From: Pseudomonadota bacterium
GTDB taxonomy: Bacteria; Pseudomonadota; Gammaproteobacteria; Steroidobacterales; Steroidobacteraceae
Length of the DNA: 47,250 nt
NCBI GenBank assembly: GCA_025356075.1
Contig: JANXUT010000050.1
Span: forward strand, 1-47,250
Direction: 5' to 3'
The notes beneath the pieces are model-generated. The model was not told the DNA's origin. It worked only from the letters and a program-made list of their open reading frames with translations, and searched no databases. Below are positions 24,417-32,900 of the stretch, in pieces. Made by a program: the position numbers and the translations under genes. Position 1 is the stretch's first letter. Each line of letters starts with the position of its first letter.

Positions 24417-24832
24417 GCGCCGGTACGCGCGTCGCGCTTTTCCTCGAACCGCATGACGGGCTGATCGCCCGTCACCGTCATCTGGCCGTCGACGATGGCG
24501 CCGTCGGCGATGGCGATGACGCGGGCACGGACGCTACCGCGGATGATCGCGGTCTTGCCGATCTCGAGCTTCGCCTCGACGGTCACATCGCCGGTGATCG
24601 TGCCGGCGACGATCGCCGAGCGCGCCGCCACGTTGCCGCGCCAGTGGCCATCGCGCGCGATCGAGAGCGCGCCGTCGATGGTGCCGTCGCCGACGATCGT
24701 GCCGCCGAGCGACATGGGGCCGTTCACCTTGAGTTCGCCCTCGAACTCGCTGCCGGCGCCGATCAGCGTCGGCGCGCCAGACACCTGATCGAATATCCGC
24801 CGGCGGGGCCGGTCAGCGCTAGTCTCGGACAC
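24413..24832 (-). CDS. Bactofilin
   Basis: 139 residues from a GTG at 24830-24832 with a strong AGGAGG Shine-Dalgarno sequence. The central region is a right-handed beta-helix made of repeated six-residue-like steps (GELKVNGPMSLGGTIVGDG, then SAIVAGTITGDVTVEAKL), the standard bactofilin (polymer-forming cytoskeletal) fold, with short disordered tails. Bactofilins assemble into filaments without nucleotide and organise cell-envelope enzymes. No LytM-type peptidase gene, a frequent partner, is adjacent here. The gene lies convergent to the methyltransferase gene. Confidence 0.88.
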   Translation of the reverse strand: MSETSADRPRRRIFDQVSGAPTLIGAGSEFEGELKVNGPMSLGGTIVGDGTIDGALSIARDGHWRGNVAARSAIVAGTITGDVTVEAKLEIGKTAIIRGSVRARVIAIADGAIVDGQMTVTGDQPVMRFEEKRDARTGA

Positions 24833-24847
24833 GGGACCTCCTGTGGC

Positions 24848-24882
24848 ATTCCAACCCGGCCGGCCGGCGCCTGGGTCGGAAT
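24848..24882. repeat. Inverted repeat upstream of bactofilin
   Basis: ATTCCAACCC (24848-24857) and GGGTCGGAAT (24873-24882) are inverted copies matching at 9 of 10 positions with a 15-base GC-rich spacer. It lies 15 bases upstream of the bactofilin start codon, hence in its promoter or leader. It could be an operator or a leader hairpin. A TATAGT -10-like box on the minus strand follows at about 24891-24896. Confidence 0.4.
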
Positions 24883-25025
24883 GACGACACTATACTAACG
24901 GCCGCCCCGGCACCGTCCGGCCGATCGCCAGTATTCAGACGGCCGTCACACGTCCCAGTGTCCCCACCCATGATCGAGAGCATCGACCTCGGAGCGGCCC
25001 AAGGCCCTGCCCGAAGCTGGCAGCC

Positions 25026-25931
25026 GTGAGCGCGGCACTCCTCGTGCTCGCGCTCCTGCCGCTCGCAGGCGCCGCACTGCCGCTCGCGCTCCGCGGCCGC
25101 TTCGCGTTCCCGCTCGCGGCGGCGCTCCTTGGCACCGTCGTCGCACTCGACGCCTGGCTCCTCGGCGCGACTCCATCGGGTAGCGCGATCCTGGTCAGCC
25201 GACCGTGGGCGCCGGCGCTTGACCTCACGCTCGCGCTGCGCTTCGATCGCCTGAGCGGCGCGACGGCGCTCCTGATCGTGCTGATCGCAGTCGGCGAGCT
25301 GTGGCGGATGCGAAGTGCCACTGCGCCGGCACGTTTGAGCGCAGGCGGGTGCGGGCTCCTCGTGCTCCTCGCCGGCCTGGCGCAGGCGTGTGCGCTCGCC
25401 GAGAACGCGCTCCTGCTGGTCGCGTTCTCCGCGATGGCCGCCATCGCGGCGTTCGCGCGGGCGGCTGAAGCCAAGGAACTCGACGCCGGCGCGCGCGCCG
25501 CGCTCTATGTGCGAAGCGCCGGTGCGCTTGCGCTCCTCGCCGCGGTACTCCTGCTCGCCGACAGCACCGGCAGCCTCGAGTTCGGGCGCGTGCTCGGCGC
25601 CGGCGGCTCGCTCCGCGAGCAGCCGCTCCCTCGGCTCCTCGTCGCGCTCGTGCTCGCCGCGGCGTGGTCGCGCGCCGGCGGGTGGCCGTGGCTTCGACGG
25701 CGGTGGAGCGGGTCGGCTGGCTTCGCCTTTGCGGTTCTCCTCGTGACGGGCGTCTACTTCGTGGCCCGGCTTTGGTCGCTGGTCGGCGGGGCACTCCCGC
25801 TCGCGGCCATCGGCGCCGGGTTCGTTGCCGTGCCATTCGGGGTCGCGGCGCTGGAGCGCGCACTCGAGCGCCGCGTCGGCGCGGACGAGGCGACGCCGCC
25901 CGTTGCCTCAGTCGCCGACGCGCGCAAGTGA
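25026..25931 (+). CDS. NuoL/MrpA-like membrane protein, N-terminal half, charged residues replaced
   Basis: 301 residues, about eight to nine helices. By eye it aligns with the first half of NuoL/MrpA antiporter subunits: LRFDRLSGATALLIVLI matches the ..DPLS.. element after helix 2, LAENALLLVAFSAMAAI matches helix 5, AALYVRSAGALALLAAVLLL matches the segment after it, and AAWSRAGGWPW matches helix 7. Residues that carry protons are changed: the helix-5 glutamate aligns with Ser135/Ala136, the helix-7 lysine with Arg216, and the helix-8 lysine with Val240/Thr241. The protein stops after helix 8-9, where full NuoL/MrpA has a second half. Start is a GTG; stop overlaps the next gene by one base (TGATG). 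Function unknown, probably non-pumping. Confidence 0.65.
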   Translation: MSAALLVLALLPLAGAALPLALRGRFAFPLAAALLGTVVALDAWLLGATPSGSAILVSRPWAPALDLTLALRFDRLSGATALLIVLIAVGELWRMRSATAPARLSAGGCGLLVLLAGLAQACALAENALLLVAFSAMAAIAAFARAAEAKELDAGARAALYVRSAGALALLAAVLLLADSTGSLEFGRVLGAGGSLREQPLPRLLVALVLAAAWSRAGGWPWLRRRWSGSAGFAFAVLLVTGVYFVARLWSLVGGALPLAAIGAGFVAVPFGVAALERALERRVGADEATPPVASVADARK

Positions 25932-27388
25932 TGCTGCCCGGCCACCTTGCTGCCGCCCCCCTGGCACTCGCCGCGGCGAGCGGCGTGCTCGTGCGCGTCC
26001 TCGAGACCGGACGGCCGCGACTGGCCCGCGCGGCGGCCGCGGGCTCGCTCCTTGCGCAACTCGCACTCGCGCTCCTCGCGCTCGCCGCGACGGGCTCGGG
26101 TCGGGCGCTCGCATACAGCTTCGCGCCCTGGCCGACGCGCGCGGCGCTGACCCTCGTGCTCGATCCCCTGTCCGCGTGGCTGCTGCTCGCGACCGCGCTC
26201 CTCGCGCTGATCGCGCACTCGAGCAGCCCTGGCACGCCCGCCCGCGTCGATCCCCGCCGCCGCTCGTGGCTCCAGTTTGAGCTGCTGGCGCTCGATGGCG
26301 TGCTGCTGGTCTCGGACCTCGGCAGCCTCTTTGTCTGTCTCGTCAGTGCGTGGGCGCTGGCGTCCCGTGCGGTCGCTGCTTACGGTGGGGAGATTCCCGC
26401 CCGCGCGATGCTGGCGGGTGCGGCGCTCGCGCTCGCGCTTGCGCTCGGCTGCATCCTCGTCGCGCTCGGCACGCTCGATTTCGCGGGACTCGCGCTCGCG
26501 GCTCCCGCCCAGTCGACCGCCGAGGGAACGCTCGCGACCTCGGCTGAGTTCGCGCTGCTCGCCGTGCTCGCGTTCGGCGCCATCGCCGTCCCGCTCGCGC
26601 TCTGGCGTCCGCCCGGGAGTGCGCAGGTGCCCGCATCGGCACTGGTACTTGGCGTCGGCCTCGCGACGGGTGCGGTGTACCCGATCCTCAGGCTCTATAC
26701 GCTCGCCTTTCCGTGCTTCATCGCGGGGCCCTGCGGGCCCTCCGGACTCGCGCTGCCGCTTGGCCTCGCCTTCGTGACAGGTGGCGCACTCGCTGGGCTC
26801 GCGGCGCGGCACGCGCGCGGTCTCATCGCGTGGCTCATGGTGCTGTCGGTCGGGCTGGTGCTCGTCGCCGCCGGGAGCCTGCGCGCGGCGGGGCTCGGCG
26901 CCGCCGTGTACCTACTCATGCACGCGACACTCGTCGGGGCGGCGCTCCTCCTGTCGAGCGAAGTCCTCGCCGAGCGCCGAGCCGGCCGTGCGGCGGCCGG
27001 TGCGCTCGTCCCTTTCGGTCTCGCGCTCGCGGCGGTGACCTGCCTGCCGCCGCTGTCGGGGTTCCTGGGTACGGTTGCGCTCCTGCGCGCCTCGGGGCCC
27101 GATGCGCTGGCGGTGTGGACGCTCGTGTTGACGTCGATGCTCGTCGCGTTGGTTGCGACAGTTCGAAACGCCCCGGGCTTCGGTGCGGCGGAACCCGCGT
27201 CCCTCGATCCGCAGTCGCCGGCGAGCGTGGCGGCGGGCGCGGCGGTCGGGCTCCTGCTCGCGCTCGGCGTTGCGGCGGGACCCGCGCTTCAATTCTCCGG
27301 CATCGCGGCGCGGCAGCTGCTCGATCGGGCCGGCTACGTCGCAGCCGTGGCGGCGGCGCGCGGAGGCGGCGCGGGCCCGACGCACTAG
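25931..27388 (+). CDS. NuoN/MrpD-like membrane protein lacking conserved charged residues
   Basis: 485 residues from the ATG at 25931, about 13-14 helices. LVLDPLSAWLLLATAL, SDLGSLFVCLVSAW, PASALVLGVGLATGAVYPILRL and LPPLSGFLGTVALLRA follow the motif order of proton-pumping antiporter subunits (NuoL/M/N, MrpA/D). In my alignment the conserved helix-5 glutamate is Val138, the helix-7 lysine falls near Gly216, and the helix-8 lysine near Ala245/Thr246, so the proton relay appears lost. Located directly after the truncated NuoL-like gene with a one-base overlap (TGATG). No nuo, mrp, hyc or dab genes accompany it. A role in a membrane complex is inferred; substrate unknown. Confidence 0.65.
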   Translation: MLPGHLAAAPLALAAASGVLVRVLETGRPRLARAAAAGSLLAQLALALLALAATGSGRALAYSFAPWPTRAALTLVLDPLSAWLLLATALLALIAHSSSPGTPARVDPRRRSWLQFELLALDGVLLVSDLGSLFVCLVSAWALASRAVAAYGGEIPARAMLAGAALALALALGCILVALGTLDFAGLALAAPAQSTAEGTLATSAEFALLAVLAFGAIAVPLALWRPPGSAQVPASALVLGVGLATGAVYPILRLYTLAFPCFIAGPCGPSGLALPLGLAFVTGGALAGLAARHARGLIAWLMVLSVGLVLVAAGSLRAAGLGAAVYLLMHATLVGAALLLSSEVLAERRAGRAAAGALVPFGLALAAVTCLPPLSGFLGTVALLRASGPDALAVWTLVLTSMLVALVATVRNAPGFGAAEPASLDPQSPASVAAGAAVGLLLALGVAAGPALQFSGIAARQLLDRAGYVAAVAAARGGGAGPTH

Positions 27389-27494
27389 CGGCACCGGCGC
27401 GCCGCCGCCACGGCCACGAGGTAGTGGGCTTCGGGCCCGCGGCAGTGCACTATTCGCAGGCGCGGCGATCCCAGCTGCCGGCGTGGGAGCGGCG

Positions 27495-28358
27495 ATGAAT
27501 CAAACTGCGTTCGATCCAGCGTCACCGTCGGCCGACGGTTGGGCGCCACTGCGCCGTCTCGTGCGGCGCAGCCCGTGGGTCGCGGCCGGGGCGCTCGCCT
27601 GCCTCGCGGTGTTCTCGAGTGCCGGTTGCGCCGGCGACAGCGACTTCGACGCCGCCGTGCATGCCAACAGCGTCTCGGCCTTCGATGACTACCTGCGCCT
27701 TCACCCGGACGGCGCGCACGCGGCCGAGGCGCGCACGCTGCTCGCGGCACTCGTCGAGGATCGCGAGTGGCAGCGCGCGCGTGCCGCCGGCAACTCCGAC
27801 TCGTACCAGCAGTACCTGCGCGGCTACCCCTCGGGCGCTCACGCGCACGATGCGCTGACGGCGATCGCGGAGCTCAACCTCGCAGCCGTCCCGAGTACGG
27901 AGGCCTCGAGCGCGGAGCAGGCAGCCATACCCGCGGCGCCGGCGCCTGCGGCTTCACCCGCGGCGAAGGGCCCGATCGCGCGTGCGGCGGCGCCCGCCGC
28001 CCCGGCCGCGCCTCGCGCCGCCGCGCCCAAAGCCGCAGCCTCGGTGCCTGCCAAGGCGGCCGCGCCCAAGGAAACGCACGCGGCGCCGACCGCGGCGGCG
28101 GGCGTCAGGATCCAGCTCGGTGCCTTTGGAACGAAGTCGGGCGCGGAGGGTGCGTGGCATCGCCTCGCGGCGCGCTATCCGGAGCTCGCGAGTCGTACGC
28201 CGCTCATCGCCGCCGCCAATGCCGCCGACGGTCACGCCATCGAGCGCCTGCAGGTCGGTGGGTTCAGCAAGGAATCGGCCCAGGCGATGTGCGCCGCGCT
28301 CGCAACCCACCACGATGCGTGCTTCGTGATGCCCGTCACGGGGGCGTCGGCCAACTGA
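27495..28358 (+). CDS. SPOR-domain envelope protein with a tetratricopeptide-like segment
   Basis: 287 residues from the ATG at 27495, GGGAG upstream. A single hydrophobic helix (about residues 27-45, ending near a Cys in SSAGCAG, which could be a lipobox but the helix is preceded by a 26-residue N-tail) is followed by two short helical repeats with SVSAFDDYLRLHPDGAHAAEA and DSYQQYLRGYPSGAHAHDA, a long Ala/Pro linker (about 135-200) and a C-terminal SPOR-like domain (VRIQLGAFGTKSGAEGAWHRL, then QVGGFSKESAQAMC). SPOR domains bind denuded peptidoglycan, so an envelope role is likely. The two repeats are almost identical in layout. Confidence 0.8.
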   Translation: MNQTAFDPASPSADGWAPLRRLVRRSPWVAAGALACLAVFSSAGCAGDSDFDAAVHANSVSAFDDYLRLHPDGAHAAEARTLLAALVEDREWQRARAAGNSDSYQQYLRGYPSGAHAHDALTAIAELNLAAVPSTEASSAEQAAIPAAPAPAASPAAKGPIARAAAPAAPAAPRAAAPKAAASVPAKAAAPKETHAAPTAAAGVRIQLGAFGTKSGAEGAWHRLAARYPELASRTPLIAAANAADGHAIERLQVGGFSKESAQAMCAALATHHDACFVMPVTGASAN

Positions 28359-28388
28359 CGTTCCGCGGCCGAGAGCGGGGGTCAGTTC

Positions 28389-28405
28389 CTGACGCGCAGC
28401 GTCAG
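28389..28405. promoter_or_regulatory. Inverted repeat upstream of the sigma-54 promoter (candidate enhancer site)
   Basis: CTGACGC (28389-28395) and GCGTCAG (28399-28405) form a perfect 7-bp inverted repeat with a 3-base spacer, centred 73 bp upstream of the -24 GG. Sigma-54 promoters need an upstream activator site, usually a dyad at this kind of distance; the region between is AT-rich (28443-28464) as expected for a bend or IHF site. Identity of the activator is unknown. Confidence 0.4.
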
Positions 28406-28467
28406 CGAAAGGCCATTTCGGGCCCCTTAGGGGTCACTAACCCATTGTTTTATATAGCTATCACAGG

Positions 28468-28484
28468 TTGGCACGGGCCTTGCT
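28468..28484 (+). promoter_or_regulatory. Sigma-54 (RpoN) promoter
   Basis: TTGGCACGGGCCTTGCT at 28468-28484 matches the RpoN consensus YTGGCACG-N4-TTGCW exactly, with the -24 GG at 28470-28471 and the -12 GC at 28482-28483 in correct spacing. A transcription start about 12 bases downstream, near 28494-28495, is expected. There is no start codon in a convincing ORF after it before the terminator at 28529-28569. Confidence 0.8.
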
Positions 28485-28493
28485 CTGTCTTCA

Positions 28494-28569
28494 GTGCAAG
28501 TCTCAACTCCCCCTGTGGTTTGAATCTTGGCGCCGTCGAGCTTCCCCCAGCTCCCGGCGCCTTTTTTTT
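28494..28569 (+). ncRNA. Candidate sigma-54-dependent small RNA with two C-rich loops
   Basis: Predicted transcript of about 75 nt between a sigma-54 promoter and an intrinsic terminator. Two stem-loops are visible: hairpin 1 pairs CAAG (28497-28500) with CTTG (28526-28529) and TCAA (28503-28506) with TTGA (28520-28523), exposing CTCCCCCT at 28507-28514; hairpin 2 is the terminator, whose loop contains TTCCCCCA at 28542-28549. C-rich loops of this type can pair with Shine-Dalgarno sequences of target mRNAs. No ORF is present. No known family is recognised. Expression is inferred. Confidence 0.6.
28529..28569 (+). terminator. Strong Rho-independent terminator
   Basis: Stem GGCGCCG (28529-28535) with CGGCGCC (28555-28561), an internal loop, an upper stem GAGC/GCTC, and eight consecutive T residues (28562-28569). 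This is the clearest intrinsic terminator in the window. Confidence 0.88.
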
Positions 28570-28633
28570 GCCCTGATCGGCGCGTCGCCCCCCCAACAAC
28601 GGTTCGTCGCTCCGGGACTGCGATTCATCGCGT

Positions 28634-28658
28634 GTTCACCGGAATCGCCCCGGTGAAC
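28634..28658. repeat. Perfect 9-bp inverted repeat upstream of the RND efflux operon
   Basis: GTTCACCGG (28634-28642) and CCGGTGAAC (28650-28658) with a 7-base spacer, centred 59 bp before the GTG of the adaptor gene. A T-tract is missing, so it is not a terminator. Likely a regulator operator (TetR- or MarR-type dyad) or a leader hairpin. Confidence 0.5.
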
Positions 28659-28704
28659 GGGTAAACTCGCGCGTCTCTTTAGTAGCCCCCAGAAGCACTT
28701 ACCC

Positions 28705-29937
28705 GTGAACGATGACGCTACGCCGCGCCCGGACTTGAGCGATTCCCCGCAGCCGACGCACGCGTTCGGCGGGGCATCGTACGCATCGGTGGCGCCGCTC
28801 GCGCCCGTGACGCCGTTCTGGCGCCGGACCCACGTGATCGGCATCGCGGCGGTCGCGCTGATCGCGGTGATTGTCACGATCGTGATTGCGATGCACATGC
28901 GGGCGGCGAGCCTCGCGAACGCGATCGACCCGAACGAGGCCGTGCCGCTCGTGAGTGCGCGCGCGCCGGGTCGTTCGACCATCAACGCGCTCGTCACCTT
29001 CACCGGCGGCATCGTCGCCCGCTACGACCAGCCGATTGGCGTCGAGGGCGACGGCGGCCGGGTCTCCGAAGTGCTGGTTGAGAGCGGCGATCGGGTCAAG
29101 CGCGGCCAGGTGCTCGCGCGACTCGACACCGCGGTCATCTCGGCCCAGGTCGCGAACCTGCACGCCGCGCTCGAGCAGACGCGCGCCGAGGCGGTGCTCG
29201 CGGAGGCCGACTACCGTCGTGCCGCGGCGGTTGCCGACTCGGTCGGCGCGCTCTCGAAGGAGGAAGTCGACAAGCGGCACTCGGTCGTTGCGACCTCGGC
29301 GGCGCGGGTGAAGTCGGCGGAGGCGCAGCTCGCCGAAGCCGAAGCGCGGCTCGGTCGCAGCTCGCTGCGTGCGCCGGCCGACGGCATCGTGCTGACCCGC
29401 ACGGCCGAGGTCGGCCAGACCGCGATGCCGGGCGGCGCGGCGCTCTTTCGGCTCGCGCGCGGTGGCGAGGTCGAGATGCGCGCCCAGGTCGCCGAGCGCG
29501 ACCTGCCGCGCCTGAAGATCGGGCAGGACGCCGAGGTGTACCTCACGGGCATCGCGACTCCGTTCCACGGCCAGGTGCGCCTCGTCAGTGCCGTGATCGA
29601 CCCGCAGACGCGCCTGGGCGAAATGCGCATCGCACTCGAGCAGCGGCCGGACCTCAGGCCCGGTGCCTTCGCGCGCGGTGAGGTCAAGGTGGGATCGGAG
29701 GTCCGGCCGATCGTCGCGCAGACCGCGGTCCTGTCCGACGGGCCGACCAACTTCGTCTACATCGTCGGCGCCGACAGGCGCGTGACGCGCCGGCCCGTCA
29801 AGGTGAGCGGCACCCAGCCGCAGGGCATCGTGATTGGCGAGGGCATCGACGGCTCCGAGACCGTCGTCACCTCCGCGGGCGCGTTCCTGCACGAAGGAGA
29901 GCTCGTGCGCCTGGCGGATGCCAAGGCCGCCCCGTGA
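28705..29937 (+). CDS. RND efflux periplasmic adaptor (membrane fusion protein)
   Basis: 410 residues from a GTG at 28705. N-terminal cytoplasmic tail then a transmembrane anchor (about 45-63), beta-barrel and lipoyl halves (VSEVLVESGDRVKRGQVLARLD, SLRAPADGIVLTRTAEVGQT), a long helical hairpin between them (about residues 145-220) and a C-terminal barrel/membrane-proximal part (PGAFARGEVKVGSEV). This is the MdtA/AcrA-type HlyD adaptor that links an inner-membrane pump to an outer-membrane channel. The long N-tail before the anchor is unusual, since many adaptors begin with the signal anchor itself. Its stop overlaps the pump gene (GTGA). Confidence 0.93.
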   Translation: MNDDATPRPDLSDSPQPTHAFGGASYASVAPLAPVTPFWRRTHVIGIAAVALIAVIVTIVIAMHMRAASLANAIDPNEAVPLVSARAPGRSTINALVTFTGGIVARYDQPIGVEGDGGRVSEVLVESGDRVKRGQVLARLDTAVISAQVANLHAALEQTRAEAVLAEADYRRAAAVADSVGALSKEEVDKRHSVVATSAARVKSAEAQLAEAEARLGRSSLRAPADGIVLTRTAEVGQTAMPGGAALFRLARGGEVEMRAQVAERDLPRLKIGQDAEVYLTGIATPFHGQVRLVSAVIDPQTRLGEMRIALEQRPDLRPGAFARGEVKVGSEVRPIVAQTAVLSDGPTNFVYIVGADRRVTRRPVKVSGTQPQGIVIGEGIDGSETVVTSAGAFLHEGELVRLADAKAAP

Positions 29938-32900
29938 GAAATATCTCGTCCTGGGCGATCAAGCACCCGGTCACGCCACTGGTGCTGTTCGCGGTGCTGA
30001 CCTTCGTCGGCATCGTCGCCTTCAAGCTCCTGCCCGTGAACCTGAACCCGGACGTGACGTATCCGGCAGTGAACGTGTTCGTGTCGCAGCCGGGCGCGGC
30101 GCCGGCCGAGCTCGAGACGCAGGTCATGCAGAAGGTCGAGGGCGCGGTCGCCGCGGTCGCCGGCGTGCGCAGCGTCACCTCCTTCGCCTCCGAGGGCACC
30201 GCGTTCACCTCGATCGAGTTCCAGATCGGCACGCCGATCGACCGGGCGATGGCCGACGTGCGCGATGCGATCTCGCGGGTGCGCTCGCAGCTGCCGGAGG
30301 GCATCGAGGAGCCGATCGTCTCGCACCAGGACATCGACGGCGGCGCGTTCGTCTACTACGCGGCCAGTAGCACGGCGATGAGCTCGCAGGAACTCAGCTG
30401 GTTCGTCGACAACACCATCACCAAGCGCTTGCTGCCGCTCCCCGGCGTCGCGCAGGTCAACCGCTCCGGCGGCGACAGCCGCGAGATCCGCATCGAGCTC
30501 GACCCCGAGCGGATGCAGGCGCTCGGCATCACCGCCGTCGACGTGAACCAGCAGCTGAGGACCCTCAACGTCGACTCACCCGGCGGGCGCGCCCAGCTCG
30601 CGGGCGGGGAGCAGTCGATCCGCGTGCTCGGCGGCGCGCGCACCGCCGAGCAGCTCGGCGACACGCGCATCCAGCTCACGGGCGGGCGCTACGCGCGGCT
30701 CGATGACATCGCGAGCGTCAGGGATGGCGTCGAGGAGGTCCGCTCGATTGGCCGCCTGAACGGGCGGCCGGCGACCACGTTCGGCGTATCGCGCTCGCGC
30801 GGCTCATCCGACGTCACCGCGATAGCGAACGTCGAGGCCGAGCTCAAGAAGATCCTCGCCGAGAACCCGAGCGTCACGATCACGCAGGTGTTCTCGACGG
30901 TCGGCGCAACCAAGCTTCAGTACAACTCGGCCATCGACGCGCTGCTCGAGGGCTCGGTGCTGGCGGTGCTGGTGGTGTGGCTCTTCCTCCGGGACTGGCG
31001 CGCGACGGCGATCTCGGCGCTTGCGATTCCGCTCTCGGCGATCCCGACGTTCGCGTTCATGGCGTGGATGGACTTCACGCTCAACAGCATCAGCCTGCTT
31101 GCGCTGTCGCTCGTCGCCGGCGTCCTCGTCGACGATGCAATCGTCGAGATCGAGAATATCGTGCGCCACATGCGCATGGGCAAGACTCCCTACCAGGCGG
31201 CGCTCGATGCGGCGGATGAGATCGGGCTCGCGGTCGTTGCGACCTCCGGCACGATCATCGCGGTGTTCCTCCCGGTAAGCTTCATGGGCGGGTTCACCGG
31301 CCAGTACTTCAAGCAGTTCGGGCTCACCGTCGCGGCGGCGGTGTTCCTGTCGCTCCTGGTCGCCCGGCTCATCACGCCCGTCATCGCCGCGTTCACGCTC
31401 AAGCCCGCCGGGTTCAAGGCCCACCTCGAGGGGCCGCTGATGACGCGCTACCTCGCGCTCCTGCGCCTCAGCGTTACGCACCGCTGGCGGACGATCGGCG
31501 TCGGCGTCCTCTTCTTCGCGCTCTCGATCGTTGGCGTCGCGCTGATCTCGAAGGACTTCATCCCGCCGGGTGACTTCGGCACGAGCCAGATTTCGATCGA
31601 GCTGCCGCCGGGGGTCAGGATCGAGGACACCGCGCGGGTCTCGGACACGGTCACCGCGCTCATCAGGAAGTCGCCCGACGTCGCCGACGTCGTCGAATCG
31701 ATCGGCAGCAACGATGACGGCTCGGTGCGCGAGGGACAGATCTTCGTGTCGCTGAAGCCGCGCAAGGAGCGCAAGCACAGCCAGAAGGAATGGGAAGACC
31801 TGATGGCGCCGCAGCTGCGCTCGATCCCCGATGCGCGCGTGGCGATCGCCTCGCAGGGCGGCGGCGGCGGCGATGCGCCGATCTCGCTGTACTTCACGGG
31901 CGATGACCTCGGGCTGCTCGAGTCGGCGGCGCGGACAGCGGTCGAGCAGATGCGCGGCGTCAAGGGCGTGCGCGATCCCAGGATCGCCGGCGACCTGCCG
32001 CGGCCGGAGCTCCTCATCAAGCCACGCTTCGACCTCGCCGCGCAGCTCGGCGTGACCGTGCAGGCGATCAGCCAGACGATCCGGATCGCGACGATCGGCG
32101 ACATCCCGCAGAACGCGGCGAAGTTCTCGCTCGCCGACCGGCAGGTGCCGATCCGCGTGAGCCTGCTCGAGTCCTCGCGTAAGGACATGTCGACGCTCGA
32201 GAACCTGCCGGTGCCGACCGCCTCGGGGGGCGCCGTGCCGCTGAAGGCCGTCGCCGACATCAGCTTCGGCGAGGGGCCGGCGACGATCCGCCGCTACAAC
32301 CAGTCCCGGCGCGTCAAGGTGCTCGCGGACCTGCAGCCCTCGGCGGCGCTTGGCGATGTGAGCGAGCGGGTCAAGGCGCTGCCCGGAATCGCGCACCTGC
32401 CGCAGGGCGTGCACCTCGTCGAGCGCGGCAACGTCGAGTTCATGGCCGAGATGATGCGCAACTTCACCCTCGCGATCCTCGCAGGCGTGCTGATGGTGTT
32501 CGCGGTGCTCGTGCTCCTCTTCGCCCGCATCTTCCAGCCGCTGACGATCCTCTCGGCGCTGCCCTTGTCGCTCGGCGGCGCGATCCTCGCGCTCATCATC
32601 TGCGGCATGCCGTTCTCGTTCCCGGTCGTCATCGGCATCCTGATGCTGATGGGCATCGTCGCGAAGAACTCGATCCTGCTGGTCGACTTCGCGATCGAGG
32701 AGATGCGCGCCGGCAAGGACCGGATGACCGCGCTCATGGAAGCCGGGCACAAGCGTGCCCAGCCGATCGTGATGACCAGCATCGCGATGATCGCCGGCAT
32801 GCTCCCCATCGCGATCGGCATCGGCGACTCGAGCTCGTTCCGAACGCCGATGGCCGTATCGGTGATCGGCGGCATCATCACCTCGACGTTCCTGACGCTC

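Noticed and set aside
24970-25029. 19-residue ORF (ATG at 24970) whose TGA overlaps the GTG of the NuoL-like gene
   Set aside because: Coupling arrangement is attractive, but there is no Shine-Dalgarno sequence and the peptide has no recognisable feature; could be chance.
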